64,000 bases of DNA from UBA5794 sp963714375 (GCA_963714375.1 CAVQOG010000003.1:124001-188000), one strand, 5' to 3'. Positions 42,170 through 50,422 are shown, counted from the first letter of the stretch. Program-made: numbers and translations. Notes: generated by a model from the sequence alone, not told the origin.

Positions 42170-42444
42170 GACTGCTCCATGGTTGCCCAGAGGCCGTAAC
42201 GATGGAGGCGGTACACGGCGAGTTCCGCGGGCTCGCGCATTCCAGAGAACACGGTGGCCTTGCCTTCGTTGTGCACCGCCAGCATGAGCTTCGTTGCCTT
42301 TTCGACGCCAAAGCCAAATACGTCTTGGAACACGTACACGACGTAGTCCATGAGATTGACGGGGTCGTCCCACACGATGACGACCCATGGAAGATCCGGT
42401 GTCGTCCGCTCCTCGATATCCGCGCTGTGGGCCGGCGCGGTCAT
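42166..42444 (-). CDS. clpS: ATP-dependent Clp protease adaptor ClpS
   Basis: A 92-residue adaptor delivering N-degron substrates to ClpC/ClpA-ClpP. Core motifs present: PWVVIVWDDPVNLMDYVVYV (the DDPVN loop contacting N-degrons) and ATKLMLAVHNEGKATVFSG (MxxVHxxG). It overlaps the upstream HTH gene by ATGA and the downstream DUF2017 gene by GTGA: a three-gene coupled operon. Confidence 0.93.
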   Translation of the reverse strand: MTAPAHSADIEERTTPDLPWVVIVWDDPVNLMDYVVYVFQDVFGFGVEKATKLMLAVHNEGKATVFSGMREPAELAVYRLHRYGLWATMEQS

Positions 42445-42677
42445 GTGGGCCCCGACGTGGTCTCCATCGAGTCTTCAACCTGATCACGACCACGCTGAGC
42501 ATGTATCCAATGCTCGAAATCCACCTTGGCAACCCGCCACTCTCTCCCGAACTTCACGGCGGGAAGCTCACCGGAACGGAGTACAGACGTCACGACAAAT
42601 GTCGAAACGTCCATGTACTCGCAGATGTCGGCCACGGTTAGCCAGGGTTTGTCGATGTCAACGGTGATTCGTTCCAT
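42441..42677 (-). CDS. Excisionase/MerR-like small HTH protein
   Basis: A 78-residue protein: a beta-strand lead (MERITVDIDKP), then the winged HTH WLTVADICEYMDVSTFVVTS, then VLRSGELPAVKFGREWRVAK and DFEHWIHAQR. This is the HTH_17 (excisionase) pattern, although the usual Tyr/Thr pair in the recognition helix is FVVTSVL. In actinobacteria such single-domain proteins are chromosomal regulators, not phage proteins. The ATG 42677 start removes an unsupported 70-residue extension. The stop overlaps clpS. Confidence 0.82.
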   Translation of the reverse strand: MERITVDIDKPWLTVADICEYMDVSTFVVTSVLRSGELPAVKFGREWRVAKVDFEHWIHAQRGRDQVEDSMETTSGPT

Positions 42678-42843
42678 GGACCCAGAGTAGGCCAGACGAC
42701 CCGTTGGTTCCAGACCTCCGAGAAACCTCTTGCCAACCGCGAAAACTGACCGTATCGTCAGCAGGCTTGAAGTCATGACCACCCGGTCTAAACGCGAGGG
42801 TCGAAGGGGCCAATGCGGGCGTCGGTCCGGGAAGGTGACAGAA

Positions 42844-43791
42844 ATGATCAGTGCATCAATCGCTGAGACCCACCGATTCGGTCGGGTCAAGAAGAACGGC
42901 TACGACCCGGCGGAGGTCGACGCCATCGTTGGTCGCCTCATAGATGCTCTTGAGGAGTATCAGGATCGGGCGAAGCAGCTTGAACGAAAGCTCGATGATT
43001 CCCACGTCTCTGCTGCCGCGATCTCACGCACCCTCGCTGCAGTCGAAGAAACAAGGGCTCAGATACTCGCTGAGGCTGACACCGACGCAGACCTGATCAC
43101 GGCCAGAGCCCATGCTGAAGCAGAAAAGGTGGCGGCTCTTGCGAACGAGCTCGGGGCAGAGATTTCGGCAAGACGCGACACGATCCTGACAGAAGCATTT
43201 CACGAAGCTGATGCCGCGATCGCACGCTCCCAGCTCGAAGTAGCTCAACAACAGATTGCAGCGGCGACTGCTGCCGCGACAATTATCGAGGAAGCGGTGA
43301 TGCGGGCCGATGAAACCGAACGTGAAGCAGCCCACGCGTTGCGCACGGCTTCGATGGTTGCGGCATGGAGGTCTCGAGAGTCAGAAGCTGCTGCGCGGGC
43401 TTGCATCACGGAGGCCGAGGCTCGAGCTGCAGCGACCATTGAACAGGCCGAACGTGAGAGTGACCGACTCGGGAACCGGGTCAATGAACTGCGGATCGCG
43501 GTGTCGAACCTGCAGGCATCGGCTGCCGACTTGGCGAGAGCGACGATTTCGACAGCCGATGTGATCGATCTTGAGGCGATAGCCGCCCGGGACACCTCGG
43601 CTGAAGAGCCAGCTCCAATCCACCCAATTGATGGGACAGTCGACAGAACAGTGAAGCTTGCACCACCACCGCCCGATACACCACCTGAGATCACGCCCGA
43701 GGTCACCTCCGATCGCACCGGAGAGACGTACTACCAACGTCGGGCAGGCGGCATCAAGGAACGAATCAAGATCGCCCGATTGATCAACTGA
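42844..43791 (+). CDS. DivIVA-domain coiled-coil protein
   Basis: A 315-residue protein. The N-terminal DivIVA-like motif is HRFGRVKKNGYDPAEVDAIV near residues 10-30. A coiled coil of about 200 residues rich in Ala, Glu and Arg follows (AEADTDADLITARAHAEAEK). The C-terminal tail is proline-rich (KLAPPPPDTPPEITPEV) and ends basic (GGIKERIKIARLIN). It is probably a scaffold at cell poles or septum (Wag31/SepIVA-like). ATG 42844 is chosen for GGAAGG upstream and for beginning directly before the DivIVA motif. A terminator follows. Confidence 0.8.
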   Translation: MISASIAETHRFGRVKKNGYDPAEVDAIVGRLIDALEEYQDRAKQLERKLDDSHVSAAAISRTLAAVEETRAQILAEADTDADLITARAHAEAEKVAALANELGAEISARRDTILTEAFHEADAAIARSQLEVAQQQIAAATAAATIIEEAVMRADETEREAAHALRTASMVAAWRSRESEAAARACITEAEARAAATIEQAERESDRLGNRVNELRIAVSNLQASAADLARATISTADVIDLEAIAARDTSAEEPAPIHPIDGTVDRTVKLAPPPPDTPPEITPEVTSDRTGETYYQRRAGGIKERIKIARLIN

Positions 43792-43811
43792 TCAGTCGAC
43801 GCGGGCGGAGC

Positions 43812-43848
43812 GACAAGGGCACCGGTGGTATCCCCACCGGTGTTTGTC
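43812..43848 (+). terminator. Terminator after the DivIVA-like gene
   Basis: Stem caccggtgg/ccaccggtg (43820-43828, 43834-43842) is extended by gacaa/ttgtc (43812-43816, 43844-43848) and followed by gttt. It is 20 bp after the stop. Confidence 0.75.
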
Positions 43849-43883
43849 GTTTGGGGCAGACGTCTGACGTCAGATAGCCGGAA

Positions 43884-43910
43884 TTGATACGACCTCACTC
43901 AGGTTATAGT
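43884..43910 (+). promoter_or_regulatory. Candidate dnaK promoter with repeated ACTCAG sites
   Basis: TTGATA (43884-43889) and TATAGT (43905-43910) are 15 bp apart, a short spacer. Two ACTCAG direct repeats lie at 43897-43902 and 43921-43926. HspR half-sites are ACTCAAG-like, so these could be degenerate contacts, but a proper inverted HAIR element is not visible. Confidence 0.4.
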
Positions 43911-43968
43911 CTCCATACTGACTCAGAACCGCGGGGAATTGACCCGCGTGAACACAAGGAGACAACAC

Positions 43969-45804
43969 ATGGGACGAGCTGTCGGAATCGACCTCGGAAC
44001 AACAAACTCGGTCATCGCGGTCCTTGAGGGCGGCGAACCACAGGTGATTGCAAACGCGGAGGGGAACCGAACGACACCATCGGTCGTGGCGTTCGCAAAG
44101 AACGGCGAAGTCCTCGTTGGCGACCAGGCCAAGCGGCAGGCAATCACCAACCCTGACCGAACCATCCGTTCGGTCAAGCGACACATGGGGACGGATTGGT
44201 CCGTCGAAATCGATGGCAAGGACTACACGTCGCAGGAGATTTCGGCGCGCATCCTCCAGAAACTGAAGGCTGACGCTGAAGCGTATCTCGGAGAACCGGT
44301 GACCAAGGCAGTGATTACAGTTCCGGCCTACTTCGGTGACTCACAACGCCAGGCGACCAAAGAAGCCGGACAAATCGCTGGCCTCGAGGTGGAGCGGATC
44401 GTCAATGAGCCAACGGCAGCATCGCTCGCCTATGGGCTGGACAAGGCTCATGCAGACGAGCAGATCCTTGTCTACGACCTCGGTGGTGGAACGTTCGACG
44501 TTTCGGTGCTTGAGATCGGTGAGGGCGTCTTCGAAGTCAAGTCCACAGCGGGCGATACGAAGCTCGGTGGTGACGACTGGGATGAAGTCGTCATGGATTG
44601 GCTTGTCGATGGATTCAAGAAGGAGAACGGTGTTGATCTCTCCAAGGATGCAATGGCTCTGACCCGTCTCAAGGAGGCGGCAGAGAAGGCGAAGATCGAA
44701 CTCTCTTCCGTCCAGGAGACTGAGATCAACCTTCCATTCATCACCGCCACCGCCGATGGTCCGATCCATCTTCTCAAGTCATTGTCTCGGTCTGAGTTCG
44801 AGCGGATGACCGCCGATCTCGTCGAGCGCACTCGGGAACCGTTCCAACGTGCCGTCAAGGATTCGGGGGTTTCACTCGCTGATATCGACCATGTGATCTT
44901 GGTCGGTGGAACGACGAGAATTCCTGCCGTGCAGCGTCTCGTCACGGAGCTAGCAGGCAAGGAGCCGAACAGGAGCGTCAATCCAGACGAGGTAGTCGGT
45001 CTTGGTGCGGCAATCCAGGCAGGTGTCCTGTCGGGAGATGTCTCTGGCATCCTCCTTTTGGATGTGACGCCGCTGACGCTCGGGATCGAGACAAAGGGTG
45101 GCGTTGCCACAAAGATGATCGAGCGAAACACGACAATTCCGACGAAGCGTTCAGAGATCTTTACGACCGCGGCAGACAGCCAGCCAGAGGTCGACATACA
45201 TGTGGTCCAGGGCGAACGCGCAATGGCTCGCGACAACAACAGCCTCGGACAGTTCAAGCTCGACGGTATTGCGCCTGCACCGAGCGGAATCCCCCAGATC
45301 GAGGTCACCTTTGATATTGACACGAACGGGATCGTTTCCGTGTCAGCAAAGGACCTCGGGACCGGTAATACACAGCACGTGACAATCACGGGTGGATCGG
45401 CACTGGATCAGGACGATATTGATCGCATGGTCAAGGATGCCGAGGCGTATGCAGCCGAGGATGCCAAGCAGAAGGAATCGGCTGAGGCTCGCAACGCTGC
45501 GGATCACGCTGTCCACAGCGTCGGCAAGCAGTTGGCCGATCACGGGGACAAACTTGAGGAATCGGAGAAGACGCCAATTCAGGCCAAGCTCGATGAACTC
45601 AAGGAACTCCTTGAGAAGCCGACCACCTCGACTAACGAGCTCAAGACCGTGACGGGAGAACTACTCCAGTCAGCCCAGACGATCGGCGAGAAGATCTACG
45701 CAGCGGCCCAGGCCGAAGCAGAAGCAGCCGCAGCCGAAGGGGAGTCTCCGTCCGAAAACGACGATGTGGTCGAAGCCGAAGTCGTGGAGGATGAGGAGGC
45801 TTAG
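43969..45804 (+). CDS. dnaK: Chaperone DnaK (Hsp70)
   Basis: An Hsp70 of about 611 residues. GRAVGIDLGTTNSVIAVLEG opens the ATPase domain. VYDLGGGTFDVSVLEIGEG (about 165) and VILVGGTTRIPAVQRLV (about 315) are the second and third signatures. The substrate domain begins after LLLDVTPLTLGIETKGGV, and an acidic lid ends in EVVEDEEA. The large insertion of Gram-negative DnaK near residue 75 is missing, as in Gram-positives. The start at 43969 is preceded by AAGGAG. First gene of dnaK-grpE-dnaJ-hspR, presumably auto-repressed through HspR. Confidence 0.97.
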   Translation: MGRAVGIDLGTTNSVIAVLEGGEPQVIANAEGNRTTPSVVAFAKNGEVLVGDQAKRQAITNPDRTIRSVKRHMGTDWSVEIDGKDYTSQEISARILQKLKADAEAYLGEPVTKAVITVPAYFGDSQRQATKEAGQIAGLEVERIVNEPTAASLAYGLDKAHADEQILVYDLGGGTFDVSVLEIGEGVFEVKSTAGDTKLGGDDWDEVVMDWLVDGFKKENGVDLSKDAMALTRLKEAAEKAKIELSSVQETEINLPFITATADGPIHLLKSLSRSEFERMTADLVERTREPFQRAVKDSGVSLADIDHVILVGGTTRIPAVQRLVTELAGKEPNRSVNPDEVVGLGAAIQAGVLSGDVSGILLLDVTPLTLGIETKGGVATKMIERNTTIPTKRSEIFTTAADSQPEVDIHVVQGERAMARDNNSLGQFKLDGIAPAPSGIPQIEVTFDIDTNGIVSVSAKDLGTGNTQHVTITGGSALDQDDIDRMVKDAEAYAAEDAKQKESAEARNAADHAVHSVGKQLADHGDKLEESEKTPIQAKLDELKELLEKPTTSTNELKTVTGELLQSAQTIGEKIYAAAQAEAEAAAAEGESPSENDDVVEAEVVEDEEA

Positions 45805-45848
45805 GCCTTCCCCTCTCCCGCTCCGGCCGGAGAGACGAGGCCAACACC

Positions 45849-46451
45849 ATGACTGATCACAACACAATCAACGAAGGTTCGACGGGTGTCGAGACGCACG
45901 GGGCTGGGGGTTCAGCTGAGATCGAAGAGGTCTCCGCTGAACCGACAGCAGCGGCACTCGGCCTCGCGCTGCCGGATGACGCCGATGAAGCACAACTCAT
46001 CCTCATGAGGGAGCTCGTTGAGGCCCGCGAGGAGGCTGGTGAGTTGCTTGGAAACCTCCAGCGAGTCGCCGCCGAATTCGACAACCATCGGAAGCGAACG
46101 GAGCGCGATCAGATTGAGAACGTGCAACGGGCAAGCCAACGGGTCATTGAATCGCTTCTTCCCGCACTCGACTCGCTCGATGCCGCCCTCGCAATCGAGG
46201 CCACGACTGAGACAGAGACCCGGATGTTGGAAGGCATGCGGGGAACGCAGAGCCTGATTCTCGACACTCTCGCACGCGAGGGTTTCGCACCGATTGGGGC
46301 CGTTGGGGCCCCGTTCGATCCCGCTCTGCATGAGGCAGTGTCTGTGAATCCTGGCGAAGGTGACCAGATTGTCGAACAGGAACTCAGAAAGGGATACGTG
46401 ATGCGAGGAAGGGTGATCCGCCCAACTCTTGTCATCGTTGGACATGCGTAA
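45849..46451 (+). CDS. grpE: Nucleotide exchange factor GrpE
   Basis: A 200-residue co-chaperone releasing ADP from DnaK. There is a disordered acidic N-terminus of about 45 residues, a long dimerising helix (LVEAREEAGELLGNLQRVAA, EFDNHRKRTERDQ) and a C-terminal beta domain with AFDPALHEAV-like APFDPALHEAVSV and LRKGYVMRGRVIRPTLVIVG. Length is normal. Its stop overlaps the dnaJ start by eight bases. Confidence 0.95.
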   Translation: MTDHNTINEGSTGVETHGAGGSAEIEEVSAEPTAAALGLALPDDADEAQLILMRELVEAREEAGELLGNLQRVAAEFDNHRKRTERDQIENVQRASQRVIESLLPALDSLDAALAIEATTETETRMLEGMRGTQSLILDTLAREGFAPIGAVGAPFDPALHEAVSVNPGEGDQIVEQELRKGYVMRGRVIRPTLVIVGHA

Positions 46452-47364
46452 GGAATGGCTCGAGAAGGACTACTACGCCACACTCGGTGTAGCCAAGGAC
46501 GCCCCCCAGAAGGAAATCAAGAAGGCGTTCCGAGCTCTAGCGCGCTCTTCGCATCCCGACAACAACCCGGACGACGAGGCAGCTGAGGAGCGTTTCAAGG
46601 AGATCAACGAAGCGTACGACACCATCGGCGACGAGGAAACACGCAAGGAATACGACCATGCACGCGAGATGGGCTACTTCGTCGGTGGCCCCGGCGGCGG
46701 CCAACAGTACGTCAGGGTCGAAGACCTCTTCGGAGGCCAGCGCAGCGGCACCCGTGGCGGCACGCAGGATTTGTTCGGCGGATTTCAGGATCTCTTCACC
46801 GGAGGAAGGAGCCAACCCCGAAAAGGAGCCGACGCCACGGGCTCGATCCAACTCTCCTTTCATGAGGCGCTTCAAGGCGTGACCCGCGAACTCAATGTCA
46901 ACGGAAGGACCATCAAGGTCAAGATCCCGAAGGGTATTTCATCGGGAACAAGGGTGCGTGTCAAGGGGAAGGGGGGTCCGGGAGCCAACGGGGGACCCGC
47001 AGGTGACCTCTACGTCGAGGTGACCGTCGGTTCGCACCCGATCTTTGGCCGGACGGGCAAGCGCGATCTCACAGTCGAGGTTCCAATCTCATATCCGGAA
47101 GCGACGCTCGGCGCGACCATCTCGGTACCAACCATTGATGGTTCAACCAAGATCAAAGTGCCCGCCGGGACCACGTCGGGAACCACACTGAAACTGTCGC
47201 AAAAGGGGGTTGAGACATCGAGCGGTGCGGGTGACCTACTGGTGACGCTGGTGATCGCTGTCAACCCGAACCCCGGGTCTGAGGAGCGTGAGGCACTTGC
47301 GGCGCTCCGAACCGCCGAGTCGGAATGGAATCCGCGTGCAAGACTGGGGACCGATCATGTCTGA
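46444..47364 (+). CDS. DnaJ-family co-chaperone lacking the zinc finger (CbpA-like)
   Basis: A 306-residue Hsp40. The J domain (residues 8-72) contains DYYATLGVAKDAPQKEIKKA and the HPD motif in SSHPDNNP. A Gly-rich linker with DLFGG repeats follows. Then the C-terminal beta-sandwich domains (VTRELNVNGRTIKVKIPKGI; GDLYVEVTVGSHPIFGR). No CxxCxGxG repeats exist, so this is class B, although it occupies the dnaJ position of the operon. ATG 46444 overlaps grpE, and the 3' end overlaps hspR. Confidence 0.92.
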   Translation: MRKEWLEKDYYATLGVAKDAPQKEIKKAFRALARSSHPDNNPDDEAAEERFKEINEAYDTIGDEETRKEYDHAREMGYFVGGPGGGQQYVRVEDLFGGQRSGTRGGTQDLFGGFQDLFTGGRSQPRKGADATGSIQLSFHEALQGVTRELNVNGRTIKVKIPKGISSGTRVRVKGKGGPGANGGPAGDLYVEVTVGSHPIFGRTGKRDLTVEVPISYPEATLGATISVPTIDGSTKIKVPAGTTSGTTLKLSQKGVETSSGAGDLLVTLVIAVNPNPGSEEREALAALRTAESEWNPRARLGTDHV

Positions 47365-47746
47365 CCGTACCGAAGCCGTATACATCATCTCCGTTGCCGC
47401 AGAAATCGTCGGTATGCACCCCCAGACGCTCCGCGGCTATGAGCAGAAGGGCCTTGTCGAACCTTTCCGGACACCAGGTGGAACTCGGCGATACAGCCAG
47501 GCCGATGTCGAACGGCTGCTCCTGATCCAAGAGTTGTCAAATGCAGGGCTCAATCTCGAGGGAATCAAGCGCATACTCATACTTGAGAACGAGAACGCAC
47601 GTCTGAAGAACCAAGTGGCGCGTCTCCGAAGGCTTCTTGAGGACGCGGAACGACGCAGAGGTCAGACTCCGACCCACGCGGTGGTGCGATTTGGGCGAAC
47701 ACCGTCGAGCCTTCCCGACGTAAGGAGACCCGATCCCCTTGGGTAA
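47357..47746 (+). CDS. hspR: Heat-shock repressor HspR (MerR family)
   Basis: A 129-residue MerR-type repressor. YIISVAAEIVGMHPQTLRGY EQKG is the HTH, with GGTRRYSQADVERLLLIQEL completing the wing. A short coiled coil follows (ILENENARLKNQVARLRRLL). HspR binds HAIR inverted repeats upstream of dnaK and clpB in actinobacteria, using DnaK as co-repressor. The start overlaps the dnaJ stop (ATGTCTGA), so it is translated from the same mRNA. Heptamer repeats follow the stop. Confidence 0.95.
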   Translation: MSDRTEAVYIISVAAEIVGMHPQTLRGYEQKGLVEPFRTPGGTRRYSQADVERLLLIQELSNAGLNLEGIKRILILENENARLKNQVARLRRLLEDAERRRGQTPTHAVVRFGRTPSSLPDVRRPDPLG

Positions 47747-47762
47747 AACGGAGGTCAGAAAT

Positions 47763-47793
47763 CGGACGTCGGACGTCGGACGTCGGATGTCGG
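47763..47793. repeat. Heptamer array (cggacgt type)
   Basis: Three perfect cggacgt units, one cggatgt and a partial cgg, ending just before gttaccgtatgg. It is located 16 bp after the hspR stop. Confidence 0.85.
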
Positions 47794-47825
47794 TTACCGT
47801 ATGGACTCCGAGGACTTGAGAAGCT

Positions 47826-47984
47826 ATGGCCCCTGCCGAAGAGACTGATACTGAGCGCTATGAACGTGAGCGCAAGGAGTCAAACGAGCGGTACGAATCC
47901 GAACGCAAGCGAGATCGCGAGCTTGCTGATCAACGTCGCAAAGATTCCCGCGACGAACACGACAGGCAACGCCGGGGAGACTGA
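47826..47984 (+). CDS. Small, extremely charged protein (52 residues)
   Basis: This short frame begins at ATG 47826 and ends at TGA 47982. About two thirds of its residues are charged: repeated RYERERKES / RYESERKRD motifs, then LADQRRKDSRDEHDRQRR. It would be a single charged alpha helix, possibly binding RNA or protein. The internal near-repeat ERYE(R/S)ERK suggests duplication. The ribosome binding site is weak, so it is a candidate only. It lies between hspR and the convergent hisC-like gene. Confidence 0.45.
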   Translation: MAPAEETDTERYERERKESNERYESERKRDRELADQRRKDSRDEHDRQRRGD

Positions 47985-48110
47985 CATCGGCGCGATACCG
48001 GAACGATTCGGTTGAACCAGTCAGGGACCGACGACGCATTCCCCCTGCGATCGACGAACTCGGACATGCGTGACCAATCAACGTCACTTGGAAGATACAT
48101 CAGAGAATCC

Positions 48111-49196
48111 TCACGGTGCCGCGAGCACTTCGTCGAGTGCCTCGACGAAGTGAGCGTTCTCGGTTCGTGTACCGACCGTTACGCGCAATCCGACACCTAA
48201 GTGTCGGACAAGAACCCCCCGTGTCATCAAGGCGTCTGCCAACTCGCGAGATGGGCGAGTTGGTTCGAAGTACACGAAGTTGGCCTGGGAATCTGCCGGA
48301 TTGAGGTCACGCTCGGACAACGCTGCGATGAGGAACTCACGACCGTCGGCATTCTCCAACACCCGCTCCTTCACCCGGTCCTGATGCTTGAGCGCCTCGA
48401 GGGCCGCTGCCTGGGCAACGTTTGTCACCGCAAAGGGTGCCTGCGTGCGACGAAGGTTCGCAATGAGTTCTGGATCCGCGATGCCATATCCAATGCGGAG
48501 CCCTGCAAGGCCATAGATCTTCGAGAACGTCCGGAGCGTCAGGACGTTGGATCGGAGTGATGCCTCCCGCACCATTGATTCATAGTCGGGGGCGGTCACG
48601 AATTCGGCGTACGCCTCATCCACGATGACGACCACGGACTTGGGCACATCGTCAAGAAACGCTCGTACCTCACCACCGGGGAGATGGCCACCCGTCGGGT
48701 TGTTGGGATTGCAAACGTATACAAGCGTTGTGTCGTTTCGGACCGCGTCGAGCATCCGGCCAAGATCATGACGATATCCGTCGGTGAGCGGGACCGGAAC
48801 GGGCTCCGCGCCGCAGATCATCGTGGTTATCGGGTAGAGCACGAACGATGGATCGGCGAAAACGGCAGAGTGGGCGGCTCCACCAACACTCAACGCAGCG
48901 CACCGGATGATGTCTGACGAACCAGAACCGACCCAGACAGCCTCGGGATCAACGCCATGCATGGAAGCGAGGGCGTGCCGTATCTCGCGAGCAGAGTTGT
49001 CCGGGTAGCGGTTTGCATCGGCCCCAGCCGCTGCAATTGCATCAACGACCTCAGGAAAGGGTCGATTGGGCCACTCATTCGACGCAAGTCTCGAGATGGA
49101 AGCAATCCCGAACTCTCGCGCCACCTCATCGACGGACCTACCCGGCACATAGCGGGGAATCGACGTCAGGTCAGACCGAATGGTCGGCACGAGCAA
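48111..49196 (-). CDS. HisC-like aminotransferase (histidinol-phosphate or aromatic)
   Basis: A 361-residue class I/II PLP aminotransferase. LASNEWPNRPFPEVVDAI is the N-terminal substrate segment. VWVGSGSSDIIRCAALS, VYVCNPNNPTGGHLPGGE and VVIVDEAYAEFV are the family's cofactor contacts. TFSKIYGLAGLRIGYGIAD carries the PLP Lys, and LRVTVGTRTENAHFVEAL closes the fold. Actinobacterial homologues outside the his operon often act as phenylalanine/tyrosine aminotransferases, which would fit TyrA and chorismate mutase in this window; histidinol-phosphate is the alternative. Confidence 0.87.
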   Translation of the reverse strand: MLVPTIRSDLTSIPRYVPGRSVDEVAREFGIASISRLASNEWPNRPFPEVVDAIAAAGADANRYPDNSAREIRHALASMHGVDPEAVWVGSGSSDIIRCAALSVGGAAHSAVFADPSFVLYPITTMICGAEPVPVPLTDGYRHDLGRMLDAVRNDTTLVYVCNPNNPTGGHLPGGEVRAFLDDVPKSVVVIVDEAYAEFVTAPDYESMVREASLRSNVLTLRTFSKIYGLAGLRIGYGIADPELIANLRRTQAPFAVTNVAQAAALEALKHQDRVKERVLENADGREFLIAALSERDLNPADSQANFVYFEPTRPSRELADALMTRGVLVRHLGVGLRVTVGTRTENAHFVEALDEVLAAP

Positions 49197-49285
49197 TCCT
49201 TTGGGGAGAAGCGATGTACCCCTTGAGAATACCTGATGGCCATGCGTGATCGGCAGGAGCCCAGACCACGCGCCCGAACTGGCGC

Positions 49286-49915
49286 CTATGCGACGATGGT
49301 TTCCTCATTGGGTTGCTGGAACACGAACGCCACAACCACCGATTCGCGATCTGACCAGGTGGCGAGTGTGTTGGATGCGGTCGAATTCGCATACGTGCGG
49401 AATTGGGGCCATGACATCATGGACTGTGGGGTCACAACGAGGTCATGATCGGGAAGAGCAACCAAATCGCCATCAGCAATGCTGAATGCCTCCATCTCAA
49501 CGACAGCGAGATCGAGTTCTTCACACCGGGCAATAAAGGATTGCGCAAGCGACCGAGGAAAGAATCCCTCACCATCGTCTGAGCGATGTACAGCGCGAGC
49601 GTCGAACTCCCCAAGGAGTTCGACAGTTGCCGGATGCTCCTGATCCCAATCGGGAGATCCGGCTGCCTCCCGCAGCGCCCCGAGCTCTTCATCGAGAGCC
49701 TCTGGATCCACAATGCGGATGGCGGTGTCGAGCAGCGTTTGGAGCTCCCCTACCGCGAGATCCTGGACATCGCCGTCGCCGTCTGGATAGAACTGAACGA
49801 TCGTTTCCTCACCGTCGAAGAAGACCATCCCGACGAAGTCGTGGCCACGCCAGAATTCAACGATCGGGCCGTCAAAGTCGTCGCGGTCAGTTTCAACAAG
49901 CGTGATGGGAAGCAT
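49286..49915 (-). CDS. Hypothetical acidic protein
   Basis: A 209-residue soluble, acidic protein without signal peptide. Opening segment ITLVETDRDDFDGPIVEFWR and GHDFVGMVFFDGEETIVQFY look like a small beta domain. The middle is helical and the end reads SVVVAFVFQQPNEETIVA. No family is recognised. ATG 49915 is used because the longer frame would translate the heptamer array and run antisense to the DUF427 gene. Confidence 0.65.
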   Translation of the reverse strand: MLPITLVETDRDDFDGPIVEFWRGHDFVGMVFFDGEETIVQFYPDGDGDVQDLAVGELQTLLDTAIRIVDPEALDEELGALREAAGSPDWDQEHPATVELLGEFDARAVHRSDDGEGFFPRSLAQSFIARCEELDLAVVEMEAFSIADGDLVALPDHDLVVTPQSMMSWPQFRTYANSTASNTLATWSDRESVVVAFVFQQPNEETIVA

Positions 49916-49936
49916 GGATGAAGGGTAGCGAGACAG

Positions 49937-50045
49937 CGGACGACGGACGACCGATGACCGATGACCGATGACCGATGACCGATGACCGATGGTGGCAGGC
50001 AGTTCGTAATCCGCAGTCCGTCTTCTGACTTCTGACGTCTGACTA
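49937..50045. repeat. Heptamer arrays: cggacga switching to ccgatga, then ttctgac
   Basis: Two cggacga units (49937-49950) pass in perfect 7-bp register into five ccgatga units plus a partial (49951-49990). After a spacer, ttctgac, ttctgac and gtctgac units run to 50045, abutting the DUF427 stop. The in-phase change of unit type within one array is unusual. Confidence 0.9.
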
Positions 50046-50327
50046 ACTGAGGACCTTGACGCCGTGCCAGAAGGCGATGTGGTCCTTGATGTCAGAAGCC
50101 GCGGGTTTCGGATCCGGGTAATACCACGCAGCTCCGAGGTTGACATCACCGTCAACGACAACGTCGTAGTAGCTCGCCGTTCCCTTCCAGCCACACACCG
50201 TGTGATCCGACGAGTCCGCGAAGTACTCAGTCTTGATCGCACTCGGCGGGAAATAGTGATTTCCCTCCACTTTGATCGTCTCATCGCTTTCAGCGATGAC
50301 GACCCCTTTCCAAACTGCCTGCGCCAT
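50043..50327 (-). CDS. DUF427 domain protein
   Basis: A 94-residue single-domain protein. Characteristic segments are VWKGVVIAESDETIKVEGNH, YFPPSAIK, HTVCGWKGTASYYDVVVDG and AAWYYPDPKPAASDIKDHIA. The family is a small beta-barrel found widely in actinobacteria; biochemical function unknown. Alone, with repeats on both sides. Confidence 0.88.
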   Translation of the reverse strand: MAQAVWKGVVIAESDETIKVEGNHYFPPSAIKTEYFADSSDHTVCGWKGTASYYDVVVDGDVNLGAAWYYPDPKPAASDIKDHIAFWHGVKVLS

Positions 50328-50388
50328 GGGATGCTCCTCTGATCTGTTGGTGAGTCCAACGAGTCACAGCCACATCCCATTCCCGGGA

Positions 50389-50421
50389 TCGGACTTCGGA
50401 CGTCGGACATCGGACATCGGC
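50389..50421. repeat. Heptamer array (tcggaca type)
   Basis: About 4.6 units in 7-bp register: tcggact, tcggacg, tcggaca, tcggaca, partial tcggc. It ends immediately before the stop of the methyltransferase gene. Confidence 0.82.
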
Positions 50422-50422
50422 A

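Noticed and set aside
41714..42532. 272-codon version of the DUF2017 gene
   Set aside because: The first 120 codons are Arg-rich noise over clpS; the GTGA junction gives a normal-length protein.
42441..42677. Phage excisionase and possible prophage or integrative element
   Set aside because: No integrase, att repeats or phage genes nearby; it is translationally coupled to clpS, a chromosomal arrangement.
43884..43926. HAIR operator for HspR upstream of dnaK
   Set aside because: Only ACTCAG direct repeats are visible; the inverted CTTGAGT-N7-ACTCAAG arrangement is not present. Kept only as a low-confidence note.
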